Below are positions 25,645 to 34,077 of a stretch of DNA of 64,000 nucleotides, in pieces. Both the position numbers and the translations under genes were made by a program. The stretch comes from Flavobacterium sp. HBTb2-11-1 (lineage in GTDB: Bacteria; Bacteroidota; Bacteroidia; Flavobacteriales; Flavobacteriaceae). The notes beneath the pieces are model-generated. The model saw only the letters and a list, made by a program, of their open reading frames with translations, made no database searches and was not told the origin of the DNA. Position 1 is the stretch's first letter; every line of letters starts with the position of its first letter. Location: contig NZ_WUMO01000001.1 in assembly GCF_009826975.1 (NCBI RefSeq), positions 744,001 to 808,000 of the forward strand, given 5' to 3'.

Positions 25645-26148
25645 TTAGAATCCTAAATCTTTTTTAACATCAGCAGTGATGTTTGGACCATCAGCTAATA
25701 ATAAAGTAGAACCGTCTAAAACATATTGGAAACCTTTAGCTTTTCCAACTTTTTGGATAGAAGCTCTTACTTTTTCCATTAAAGGTTTTACGATATCTGT
25801 TTCTTTTTGTTGTAATTCTTTTTGAGCATTGTCTCTGTAATCAACAATTCTCTTTTGCATATCTTGAACTTCTTTAGAACGCTCACCGTTTACAGCATCT
25901 GTTACAGTTGCAGCTTCAGCTTCGTACTTTTTAATTTTCACTTGATATTCGTCAACCATTTTTTTGTATTCAGCATCATATGTACCACTTAATTTTTGCA
26001 GTTGATTTTGAGCATCTAGCATAGCAGGCATTTTCGACATGATCTCGCTTACATCAACATGAGCTACCTTCGCTTGTGCGTTCATTGTGTTACTTGCTCC
26101 TAAAATAAGAATTGCAGCAATTAGTAAAGTTTTGATTTGTTTCATCAT
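25645..26148 (-). CDS. OmpH/Skp family periplasmic chaperone
   Basis: A 167-aa Skp-like chaperone: signal peptide at about residues 1-24 (ending MNAQA), then KVAHVDVSEIMSKMPA, a long coiled coil (about 45-125) and the closing beta segment GFQYVLDGSTLLLADG. Skp trimers hold unfolded outer-membrane proteins during transit to the BAM machinery. It is the last gene of an operon with bamA and a longer OmpH paralogue 14 bp upstream. Length is typical for the family. Confidence 0.94.
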   Translation of the reverse strand: MMKQIKTLLIAAILILGASNTMNAQAKVAHVDVSEIMSKMPAMLDAQNQLQKLSGTYDAEYKKMVDEYQVKIKKYEAEAATVTDAVNGERSKEVQDMQKRIVDYRDNAQKELQQKETDIVKPLMEKVRASIQKVGKAKGFQYVLDGSTLLLADGPNITADVKKDLGF

Positions 26149-26162
26149 TTTTAAAATATTAA

Positions 26163-27194
26163 TTAATTATTGGTCGTATTTGTTTTTTGCGATTCGGCTT
26201 CTTTTGCTTTTTTAGCCGCTTCTCTTTCTTCTAAAATTTTCTTTCTTCTTTCTTCCAATTCCTTTTTACGCTGTTCGTACAGTAATTGTCTTTCCTCTGC
26301 TTTTGTCATTGCTGGCTGTTGAGCAGCAGGTGTTTCTCCAGTTGCTGTTGGCGTTGCAGTTTTAGCAGTTGAGTTTGTTTTGGCAGCATCTGCCGCTGAG
26401 GCAGGGACTGCTACTGGAGCTGTTCCAGAAACCGTGCCATTTTTTTTAGCTTCTCTTTCTTCTTGCAACGCTTTTCTTCTGTCGTCGTATTCTTTTCTCT
26501 TAGCTTCCTGCTCTAATTTTCTATCCTGAATTAGTTTTTCTCTGGCAGCTCTTTTCTCGTCAAGTGCTTTTTGGCGATCGGCCATTGCTGGATTTTCGTC
26601 AATAGCATTTTCCATATTTTCTTTAGCCTCTTGCTCCTTCAATTGCTTTTTGGTCAGCTGCTCACGTTTTTCAGTACGGTTTAAGATTCTTAAAACCTGA
26701 TCGCTGATGTCAAATCTTTTATTGCTGAAAAGCATAGTTAGATCGGATGATTTATCAAAAACAAAATCATAATTTTTTGCTTCGGCTATATCTTGTACGG
26801 CAGTAAAAACCTGATCTTGTATTGGCTTTGCCAAAGCCGCTTTTTGTCTCATTAGATTTCCATCAGAACCAAATTGCTTCTGCTGATAATCCATCATTTC
26901 CTGCTCAAGAAACTTAATTTCTGTTTCTCTTTCTTCTATTAATTCCTTTGTTAGTAAAGCTTTTTCTGTTTTTAAGCTTTCTTTCAAATTATTTATGTTT
27001 AATTTTTTGGCTTCAACTTCTTGTTTCCACTTTTGAGCTTTTTGCTCTAATTGTGATTTAGCTTCTTTATAATCGGAAACATTTTCTAAAATATATTCCA
27101 TGTCGATGTAGCCAATTCGAGTAGTCTTTCCTTGTGCCTGACTTGTATTTGCTACAATCAAGGCTAAAAATATAAATAAAAATTGTTTTCTCAT
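26163..27194 (-). CDS. OmpH family protein with long charged C-terminal extension
   Basis: A 343-aa paralogue of the next gene. Residues 1-20 are a signal peptide; the OmpH core (IGYIDMEYILENV ... YDFVFDKSSDLTMLF) spans about 24-165. The remaining 175 residues are very rich in Lys, Glu, Arg and Ala (for instance REKLIQDRKLEQEAKRKEYDDRRK), probably a long helix, broken by an Ala/Thr/Pro-rich linker around residues 250-290. The tail is atypical for Skp. It follows bamA by 42 bp and may serve as a BAM-associated chaperone or a peptidoglycan/envelope tether; the latter is speculation. Confidence 0.9.
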   Translation of the reverse strand: MRKQFLFIFLALIVANTSQAQGKTTRIGYIDMEYILENVSDYKEAKSQLEQKAQKWKQEVEAKKLNINNLKESLKTEKALLTKELIEERETEIKFLEQEMMDYQQKQFGSDGNLMRQKAALAKPIQDQVFTAVQDIAEAKNYDFVFDKSSDLTMLFSNKRFDISDQVLRILNRTEKREQLTKKQLKEQEAKENMENAIDENPAMADRQKALDEKRAAREKLIQDRKLEQEAKRKEYDDRRKALQEEREAKKNGTVSGTAPVAVPASAADAAKTNSTAKTATPTATGETPAAQQPAMTKAEERQLLYEQRKKELEERRKKILEEREAAKKAKEAESQKTNTTNN

Positions 27195-27236
27195 AACATA
27201 ACTTTATTTGATGATTTTTAACCAAACGTTATTTCA

Positions 27237-29906
27237 CTAAAATTGTTGTCCAATGATAAAGTGTGTTTCCCATCCATTCGCTTTTGTCTGTCCTGGAAGA
27301 GCGTCAAATCCATAACCAAAGTCAATACCCAATAAACCAAATGCAGGCATGAATACACGTAAACCAGCACCAGCAGAACGGCTTAAGTCAAATGGGTTGT
27401 AATCTTTAAATGTCGGATATGATGACCCTGCTTCTAAGAACGTTAAGGCAAAAATAGATGCCGAAGCTTTTAATGTAATTGGATAACGTAATTCCATAGA
27501 GAATTTGTTGTAAATCGTTGCTCCAATTGCATCACCATTTGCGTTTACAGGAGTCAATGAGTTGTTCGGATAACCTCTTAACTGAATGGTCTCTCTACCA
27601 TCCATTGAGTAGTTTGCCATACCATCTCCACCTAAGTAAAAACGCTCAAACGGAATTACACCTCTTTCTTGGTTATATGCTCCTAAGAAACCAAACTCAG
27701 TAAGGGTTCTCAATACTAATTTTCCATATACTTTAGTATACCAGTCTCCTCTAAATTTAACTTTATAGTACTCTAACCAATTGTATTTTTTCTGATCGAC
27801 TTTTGCTACATCTGTGTCAGCGCTTGCATAATCAGATCCAACGCTTACATATCCAGTTGTTCCGTTTATGGTTTCTGTTTTAACATAGTCGCCATTGTTA
27901 AGCGGTTTTCCGTCTATACCACTTCCAGATGTTCCTGTATATTGTGTTTTATATTCTTTTTGGTTTTGTAAATCACCATAATCAACTCCATTAAATAATG
28001 AATATGGAGGCGTAACTTTTGCTGTAATACTGAATTCAGAACCATATGTCGGGAATATTGGGTTTACCCCTTTATTGCTTCTTGAAAGTCCGATAGTATA
28101 CGCTAAGTTTCTTGATGCACCATTACCAAAAGTAAATAAACCAGTGTTATAATTGTTCAAATCATAGTGCTGATAACTTACGGATTGTGATAATACAAAG
28201 TAGTCATCTGGCACTGTTAATCTTTTTGCTAAACCAACTTGTACTGTAAAAATATTAAAACTTTTGCTTTTATCAACAGTTCTAGTGATGTAATTGTTAA
28301 GAAATTGCTTACTGTATGAAATCGATGAACTAAACTGTACCGGTTTTTTTCCTCCAAACCAAGGTTCTGAGAAAGATAAACTATAGGTTTGGAAGTAGGT
28401 GCTTCCTTGTAAACGAAGCGCTACTTTTTGTCCATCTCCCATTGGTAAAGGCTTATAAGCTTCTTTGTCGAATATTTTACGTGCCGAGAAGTTGTTGAAC
28501 GAAAGCCCTAAAGTCCCGATGAAACCTCCACCGCCATAACCTCCTTGAAGTTCGACTTGGCTAGATCCTTTTTCTACTACGTTGTATTCAATATCAACAG
28601 TTCCAGCACCAGCATCAACGTTTTTGAATTTAGGATCGATTGCCTCAGGATCAAAAAATCCTAATTGACCAATCTCACGAATCGTTCTAACTAATTGTTC
28701 TTTACTGTATTTCTCACCTGGTTTTGTTCTTAACTCACGGTAAATAACATGGTCATTTGTTTTGTCATTACCCACAACTGTAATTTTGTTGAAATAAGCG
28801 ATTGGACCTTCTGTTACTCTAATCTCAAAATCGATAGTGTCATTAACTGTTTTTACCTCTACAGCATTAATGTTCGAGAACAAATAACCATTGTTTTGGT
28901 ATAAGTTGGTAATGTCTTCTGCGTCTGGTTTTGTCTTATCGGCAATTCTTTTTTCAAGTAAAACTCCATTATAAGTTTCTCCTTTTTTGATTCCTAAATA
29001 GCGGCTTAAGAGCTGATCTGAATACACTGTATTTCCTAAGAATTTAATGTTTCCGAAATAATATTTGTTTCCTTCCTCTACATTAATCTTAATGGCAAGC
29101 GTATTTTTTTTCTTATTATATTGTACCGAATCGTAAATGATACGAGCGTCACGATATCCTTTTTCTTTATAGGCTGCGATTACTTTTTCTAAATCGGTTT
29201 TGTATTTCTCAGGAATAAATTTAGATGCTTTAAATACACGAATGAAATTTTTCTGCTTTGTGTCTTTCATTGCAGCTCTTAACTGATTGTCGGTAAGCTG
29301 TTTGTTTCCTGTGAAATCAATACTGCTGATTTTTACTTTGTCTCCTTTATCTATCCTGACAAGCATGTTTACTTGATGCCCGTTAATAGTATCTGGAGTA
29401 TTGGTGATAGTAACTTTTGTGTTATAAAATCCTTCTTTTTTGTATTTGTTTTCGATGTAATTTTTAGTGGTTGTAATTAAATTTTCATTGACAATTTTGT
29501 TCTTTGTCAGGTTGTTATCTTTAATTAAGCCTTCGACTTTACTTTTCTTAACACCAACAATTTTAACCTCGTTTAATTTAGGAAGCTCAACGATATCTAA
29601 ATCTAAATAGATACTGTCGTTTTCTACTTTATTAACGTAAAAAGCAATTTCATCAAAAAGGCCCAGTTTGCCTAATTTTTTAATTGCACTGCTGATTTCT
29701 TCTCCAGGAACAGTGATTTGCTGACCTTTTTGAAGCCCCGAAAAAGTAACAACAGTCTGTTCATTGAAACTTATTTTACCAACAACAGAAACTTTAGCTA
29801 GAATATATTTTTTCCCTTGATCAAAAGGAACTCTTTCTTGTGCTTTAATTTGTGAAAAACTACCCAAAAGTAAAAGGGTAAAGACTATTTGTATTTTTTT
29901 TTGCAA
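27237..29906 (-). CDS. bamA: Outer-membrane protein assembly factor BamA
   Basis: BamA inserts beta-barrels into the outer membrane. An N-terminal signal (MQKKIQIVFTLLLLGS, ending KAQ) is followed by about five POTRA domains (one visible at IKFLGNTVYSDQLLSRY) and the barrel with GGYGGGGFIGTLGLSFNN and the ending GWETHFIIGQQF. I place the start at the TTG at 29906 (889 aa), which gives a clean signal peptide and avoids overlap with uppS; a GTG lies 3 bp upstream. Longer in-frame starts would run deep into uppS. It forms an operon with DUF6089, uppS and two ompH genes. Confidence 0.93.
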   Translation of the reverse strand: MQKKIQIVFTLLLLGSFSQIKAQERVPFDQGKKYILAKVSVVGKISFNEQTVVTFSGLQKGQQITVPGEEISSAIKKLGKLGLFDEIAFYVNKVENDSIYLDLDIVELPKLNEVKIVGVKKSKVEGLIKDNNLTKNKIVNENLITTTKNYIENKYKKEGFYNTKVTITNTPDTINGHQVNMLVRIDKGDKVKISSIDFTGNKQLTDNQLRAAMKDTKQKNFIRVFKASKFIPEKYKTDLEKVIAAYKEKGYRDARIIYDSVQYNKKKNTLAIKINVEEGNKYYFGNIKFLGNTVYSDQLLSRYLGIKKGETYNGVLLEKRIADKTKPDAEDITNLYQNNGYLFSNINAVEVKTVNDTIDFEIRVTEGPIAYFNKITVVGNDKTNDHVIYRELRTKPGEKYSKEQLVRTIREIGQLGFFDPEAIDPKFKNVDAGAGTVDIEYNVVEKGSSQVELQGGYGGGGFIGTLGLSFNNFSARKIFDKEAYKPLPMGDGQKVALRLQGSTYFQTYSLSFSEPWFGGKKPVQFSSSISYSKQFLNNYITRTVDKSKSFNIFTVQVGLAKRLTVPDDYFVLSQSVSYQHYDLNNYNTGLFTFGNGASRNLAYTIGLSRSNKGVNPIFPTYGSEFSITAKVTPPYSLFNGVDYGDLQNQKEYKTQYTGTSGSGIDGKPLNNGDYVKTETINGTTGYVSVGSDYASADTDVAKVDQKKYNWLEYYKVKFRGDWYTKVYGKLVLRTLTEFGFLGAYNQERGVIPFERFYLGGDGMANYSMDGRETIQLRGYPNNSLTPVNANGDAIGATIYNKFSMELRYPITLKASASIFALTFLEAGSSYPTFKDYNPFDLSRSAGAGLRVFMPAFGLLGIDFGYGFDALPGQTKANGWETHFIIGQQF

Positions 29907-29916
29907 CACTAAAAAA

Positions 29917-30657
29917 TTATTTAATTTGTTCACTGGTTTTTCCAAATCTACGTTCTCTTTTTTGATAACTAATAATAGCCTCATATAAATCTTGGTCTTT
30001 AAAGTCTGGCCACAAGACATTAGTAAAATACAATTCTGCATAGGCAATCTGCCATAACAAAAAATTACTTATTCTATGTTCTCCACTTGTTCGTATTAAT
30101 AAATCTACGTCAGGTAAATTTTGCGTGTAAAGATGCTCATTTATAATTGAATCGTCAATAGTGTCTATTGAAATTATATTATTTTTAACTTTATCACTAA
30201 TTGCTTTTACAGCATTTACCAGTTCCTCTCTGGAGCCATAACTTAAAGCGAGGGTAAGGGTTAAACGAGTATTATTTTTAGTTTTTTCCATAACATCCAA
30301 AAGTTCTTTTTGGGCTGTTTTTGGTAATTTGTCAAGATTTCCAATTGCATTAAGTCTGATATTGTTTTCCTGAAGGGTAACAAGCTCTTTCTTTAATGAA
30401 TTGATCAATATTTTCATTAATGCCTGAACCTCCAATTTAGGACGATTCCAATTTTCTGTTGAAAAAGCATATAGGGTTAAATATTCAATTCCAAGTTTGG
30501 CTGAGGTTTTGATGATTTCTTTTACAGATTTTGTTCCATTTTCATGGCCAAACGCGCGTAAATAGCCTTGTTGTTTTGCCCAGCGTCCGTTGCCGTCCAT
30601 GATAATGGCAAGGTGTTTAGGTAAGTTTGTGTGATCTATTGATTCTGTTAAATTCAT
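29917..30657 (-). CDS. uppS: Isoprenyl transferase (undecaprenyl diphosphate synthase family)
   Basis: A 246-aa cis-prenyltransferase making the C55 lipid carrier for cell-wall and surface polysaccharide. The signature AIIMDGNGRWAKQQG carries the catalytic D21, and the C-terminal DVDLLIRTSGEHRISNFLLWQ is diagnostic. I choose the ATG at 30657 over one at 30678, because it begins right after the DUF6089 stop and matches the family's usual length. The gene continues the envelope operon with bamA 10 bp downstream. Confidence 0.96.
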   Translation of the reverse strand: MNLTESIDHTNLPKHLAIIMDGNGRWAKQQGYLRAFGHENGTKSVKEIIKTSAKLGIEYLTLYAFSTENWNRPKLEVQALMKILINSLKKELVTLQENNIRLNAIGNLDKLPKTAQKELLDVMEKTKNNTRLTLTLALSYGSREELVNAVKAISDKVKNNIISIDTIDDSIINEHLYTQNLPDVDLLIRTSGEHRISNFLLWQIAYAELYFTNVLWPDFKDQDLYEAIISYQKRERRFGKTSEQIK

Positions 30658-30659
30658 TT

Positions 30660-31352
30660 TTAGTATGCGCAATAGCATGGTTTTTTTCCAAAGGTATACG
30701 TTAAAGTGACACCTGAAAAAACATACCAGTCATTATTATTTAAATTTCCAAATTTCATAATATTTGGATTACTTGTATTAGGATTGCTTCCGTCAATATT
30801 ATCAGTAAAAGTATAACGCGCTCCGACTTCGGCGGCCAAAACAAAACGTGGCGATATATTTGATTTTATACCTAATATAATAGGTATGGCTATAGAGCTT
30901 TGATTTTTTAGTTCGTATACTGTATTTGGGCTTGTAGTGTATCGGTATAAGTTGCTAAAGAAAAAGTAATTTAACCCTGTAAAAACATAAGGCGTTATTT
31001 TTGTATGATAATCGTGGAGATTAAAATCGAAAAAATTGAACTCTAATCCTGCAGATAGCTCTTTAATGTCATTGTCAAAACGATAGCCCCTCTGATTTCT
31101 TCCTGTTTCATCAGATTTAAAATCATTTCCGGTAATATTTGATTGTGTGTAAGAAAATCTCCAAGAGTGCCTCGGACTTCTATTCCATTTGTAAAGAATA
31201 CCAAAAGCTGGTTTTTCAGGTGAGATGTAGGTTGTTTTTCCAACATCGCCTATAAAGTTACTTCCACCAAAAAAAACACCAATCTCGTTTATTTGAGCAT
31301 TTAGTGTAATAAGAGGGAAAAAACATAACAATAAATTAAAAATTTTCTTCAT
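30660..31352 (-). CDS. DUF6089 family outer-membrane protein
   Basis: A 230-aa protein with a signal peptide (about residues 1-19, ending LNAQ). The opening INEIGVFFGGSNFIGDVG and the stretch YKWNRSPRHSWRFSYTQ identify DUF6089, a small beta-barrel family found next to uppS and bamA in many Bacteroidota. Alternating strands follow up to the Cys-containing end KPCYCAY. As first gene of the operon it is directly downstream of a well-formed promoter. Function is unknown; conserved linkage suggests a role in outer-membrane biogenesis. Confidence 0.88.
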   Translation of the reverse strand: MKKIFNLLLCFFPLITLNAQINEIGVFFGGSNFIGDVGKTTYISPEKPAFGILYKWNRSPRHSWRFSYTQSNITGNDFKSDETGRNQRGYRFDNDIKELSAGLEFNFFDFNLHDYHTKITPYVFTGLNYFFFSNLYRYTTSPNTVYELKNQSSIAIPIILGIKSNISPRFVLAAEVGARYTFTDNIDGSNPNTSNPNIMKFGNLNNNDWYVFSGVTLTYTFGKKPCYCAY

Positions 31353-31370
31353 TTAATTCAAAATTGCGTG

Positions 31371-31399
31371 CAAATATAATAATTATCAATACGAATCAA
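31371..31399 (-). promoter_or_regulatory. Promoter of the DUF6089-uppS-bamA operon
   Basis: Minus-strand TTG (31399-31397), an 18-nt spacer and TATATTTG (31378-31371), an excellent match to the Bacteroidota TTG/TAnnTTTG promoter. It lies 19 bp before the DUF6089 start. Confidence 0.75.
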
Positions 31400-31525
31400 A
31401 GTTCCTTTAGTTAAATGTGCTTTTTTTTCATTTTATGATATGATTTTGAGCCATTTAATGATGATTCACTACATGCAGAACGAGAAAATGCGGTATTATC
31501 GTATAGTGAAGAATCAGAAAAGAGT

Positions 31526-32410
31526 TTAATTTCTTTTATCTTCTCCCCAGAGCAGTTTATTTCTTAAGGTTTTCAAGAAAGTTTCGCCTGGTATTTCAAC
31601 CATTTTAATTTTGTAATCTGTTTTTTTTATTTTTAAAATAGACTCGTTTTTTACAGAAGAAATCCTCGAGTCTAAAGAAACCAAATATTGGTCTTCTCTT
31701 CCTGATACACGCAATGTGATTTCAGTGTCGTCTGGAATTACAAGGGGTCTGGCAGTTAAATTATGTGGAGCAATTGGCGTAATAACTAAACTTTTGACAT
31801 CTGGCGTTAAAATTGGTCCGCCACAGCTTAATGAATATCCTGTTGAACCAGTTGGTGTAGAAATGATCAATCCGTCAGCCCAATAAGAATTTAGATACTC
31901 GTTATTCAAATACGTTTCTACAGTAATCATAGAAGTAGTGTCTTTTCTGCTCACTGTCACCTCATTCATCGCAAAATTTAGCTCTTCAAAAGCTTTATTG
32001 TATGGCTCGCAAGTTAAGCCTAATAAGGTTCTTTCAGAAGTCGTATAGTTTTGGCTAATAACGTATTGAAGTAAAATATCAATGTTTTCTTTCTGAACTT
32101 TAGCCAAGAAGCCTAATCTTCCAGCATTGATTCCTAATAAAGGAACTCCAGAATTACGAACAAAAGCTGCGGCTCTTAAAATCGTACCGTCACCTCCAAT
32201 ACTAATCAGCATCTCAAAACTATTGTCTAAAGCAGTACTTGGAGAAAAAGTTTTGTATTCTTTTTTTACAAGCTGTTTTTCATAAAGCATATTCAAGAAA
32301 TTTTCTTCAATTACCATTTCGACGTTGTTGGTGTTAAAGAAATTGAAAATGTCTTTTATAATAGGTTCGGTACTGTTCTGATAATATTGTCCGTAAATGG
32401 CTATTTTCAT
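31526..32410 (-). CDS. nadK: NAD kinase
   Basis: A 294-aa cytoplasmic enzyme phosphorylating NAD to NADP. The GGDGT motif is at residues 72-76 (ISIGGDGTILRAA) with catalytic D74. The second conserved block reads ADGLIISTPTGSTGYSLS. The C-terminal beta-rich domain ends with ETFLKTLRNKLLWGED. Length is typical. It lies 99 bp after the CBS-domain gene on the same strand, a gene order common in Bacteroidota. Confidence 0.96.
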   Translation of the reverse strand: MKIAIYGQYYQNSTEPIIKDIFNFFNTNNVEMVIEENFLNMLYEKQLVKKEYKTFSPSTALDNSFEMLISIGGDGTILRAAAFVRNSGVPLLGINAGRLGFLAKVQKENIDILLQYVISQNYTTSERTLLGLTCEPYNKAFEELNFAMNEVTVSRKDTTSMITVETYLNNEYLNSYWADGLIISTPTGSTGYSLSCGGPILTPDVKSLVITPIAPHNLTARPLVIPDDTEITLRVSGREDQYLVSLDSRISSVKNESILKIKKTDYKIKMVEIPGETFLKTLRNKLLWGEDKRN

Positions 32411-32509
32411 TCGTTGTTAAATTAGAGAATTAGTCAATGTGTCAATTAGATAATTGGGAAATGCGAAAATCATATGATTAACTAATTTTCTCATTGGCGC
32501 ATTCATAAC

Positions 32510-33169
32510 TTATATATTGAGATACTTGTCTAAGTAATCTGATCGTTCTTTTAAGCTGTTGATGTAAGTGTCTTCTTGATGTTCTGAAATGATTTCGTAA
32601 CCATACCTTCTATAGGTTTGGATGATTTCATTAATTGCCCCTAAACCAATTTTTACAGTAATCTGAACATTTTCTGTATCAGCCTCCGAAACAAAACATC
32701 CTAAAATTTTACCATTGTTGCTTTCTACAATTTGAGTCACCTCGCTCATAGAATAATCCAAAAGGCCTTTTTGAACAATAATAATCGCGCCCGGCTCTTT
32801 TAAAAATGGAGTTTCCTGAAAAAATTTCATGATATCTTCCATTTCGTAATACCCAATGTAATTATTATTCTCGTCAAGAATTGGGAGAAGGTTGGTGTGG
32901 TTTTTGGCAAAAACTTCTAGAACATCGAGCCAAATCATCGATTTTCTGGCAAAAAAACGTTCTAAAGTATATTTGTAATCAATTGCTTTTTTTTCAATGT
33001 CAAATGTTTCAACATCGTCAGAAGAGATGCTTCCAATAAAGACACCATCTTCTAAAATCGGAAAATGAGAAAAATTTACATCGACAAAAAAGTCCTGAAT
33101 CGACGCTATTGTTTCCTGACTGTCAATTGCCCTGAAATCGTTTGTGATATAATTTGTAATTTCTGTCAT
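32510..33169 (-). CDS. CBS-domain protein
   Basis: A 219-aa cytoplasmic protein. Two CBS motifs are visible in the first 130 residues (about 15-60, HFPILEDGVFIGSISSDD; and 75-125, LLPILDENNNYIGYYEMED). They are followed by an ACT-like C-terminal region (about 140-205). CBS pairs bind adenine nucleotides and usually regulate a partner enzyme; next to nadK, an NAD(P)- or nucleotide-sensing role is a reasonable guess but unproved. It is divergent from pdxJ. Confidence 0.85.
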   Translation of the reverse strand: MTEITNYITNDFRAIDSQETIASIQDFFVDVNFSHFPILEDGVFIGSISSDDVETFDIEKKAIDYKYTLERFFARKSMIWLDVLEVFAKNHTNLLPILDENNNYIGYYEMEDIMKFFQETPFLKEPGAIIIVQKGLLDYSMSEVTQIVESNNGKILGCFVSEADTENVQITVKIGLGAINEIIQTYRRYGYEIISEHQEDTYINSLKERSDYLDKYLNI

Positions 33170-33235
33170 AAATCAATTGAGGATATTTGATGCAAAATAA
33201 TCAAAAAATACCGAAAACCGCTCTGTTTTACTTTG

Positions 33236-33243
33236 TATTTTTG
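33236..33243 (+). promoter_or_regulatory. Candidate -7 box (TATTTTTG) for pdxJ
   Basis: Exact TAnnTTTG match 41 bp before the preferred pdxJ ATG at 33285. No clear TTG element at the expected distance. Confidence 0.4.
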
Positions 33244-33284
33244 TCGTAACAAATATAATGTTACTAGAATTAATATCTATTTAT

Positions 33285-33998
33285 ATGACAAAATTAAGTG
33301 TAAATATCAATAAAATAGCAACGCTTCGAAATGCCCGCGGCGGAAATGTTCCAGATTTATTAAAAGTGGCGGCAGATATTCAGCGTTTTGGAGGGCAGGG
33401 AATTACCATCCATCCTCGTCCAGACGAGCGCCATATCCGTTATCAGGATGCACGCGATTTAAAAGCAATTGTTACAACAGAATATAATATTGAAGGAAAC
33501 CCTCAGCATAATTTTATTGATTTGGTTTTAGAGTGCAAGCCCGATCAAGTAACATTGGTTCCAGATGCAATTGGAGCGATAACTTCGTCTGCAGGTTGGG
33601 ATACAATTAAAAATCAAGATTATTTAACTGAAGTTATTCAAGAATTTCAAAGAAACGGAATCAGAACATCGATTTTTGTTGATCCTATTTTGGAAATGAT
33701 CGAAGGTGCAAAGAAAACGGGGACAGATAGAATTGAATTGTATACGGAATCTTTTGCGCACCAATATAGTTTAGGAAACGAAAAAGGAATTGAGCCGTAC
33801 ACTAAAGCTGCGGAATTGGCAAACGAATTAAATTTGGGGATCAATGCTGGACACGATTTGAGTTTGGATAATATCAAGTTTTTCAAACAAAACATTCCTG
33901 GTTTATTAGAAGTTTCTATTGGCCATGCCTTAATTTCAGAGGCGCTTTATCTAGGTCTGGATAATACGGTAAATATGTATCTGAATAAATTGAAATAA
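33285..33998 (+). CDS. pdxJ: Pyridoxine 5'-phosphate synthase PdxJ
   Basis: A 237-aa TIM-barrel enzyme that condenses 3-amino-2-oxopropyl phosphate with deoxyxylulose phosphate to form pyridoxine 5'-phosphate (vitamin B6). The start at 33285 gives the canonical [20 protein letters not shown]; an in-frame ATG at 33258 would add nine non-conserved residues. Active-site segments [12 protein letters not shown] and [10 protein letters not shown] are intact, as is the C-terminal [11 protein letters not shown]. It is monocistronic with a hairpin downstream. Confidence 0.96.
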   Translation: MTKLSVNINKIATLRNARGGNVPDLLKVAADIQRFGGQGITIHPRPDERHIRYQDARDLKAIVTTEYNIEGNPQHNFIDLVLECKPDQVTLVPDAIGAITSSAGWDTIKNQDYLTEVIQEFQRNGIRTSIFVDPILEMIEGAKKTGTDRIELYTESFAHQYSLGNEKGIEPYTKAAELANELNLGINAGHDLSLDNIKFFKQNIPGLLEVSIGHALISEALYLGLDNTVNMYLNKLK

Positions 33999-34010
33999 TA
34001 ATTAACATTA

Positions 34011-34053
34011 AAACAATTATAACCTGATGTAATTGGGTTATAATTGTTTATTT
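34011..34053 (+). terminator. AT-rich hairpin after pdxJ
   Basis: A 14-bp perfect inverted repeat (34011-34024 and 34036-34049) with an 11-nt loop, followed by TATTTT. Only four G-C pairs lie in the stem, so it may be a weak terminator or an operator for the TonB receptor gene starting 28 bp later. Confidence 0.6.
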
Positions 34054-34077
34054 TCGCACTTTTCTTATTAAAATTAA

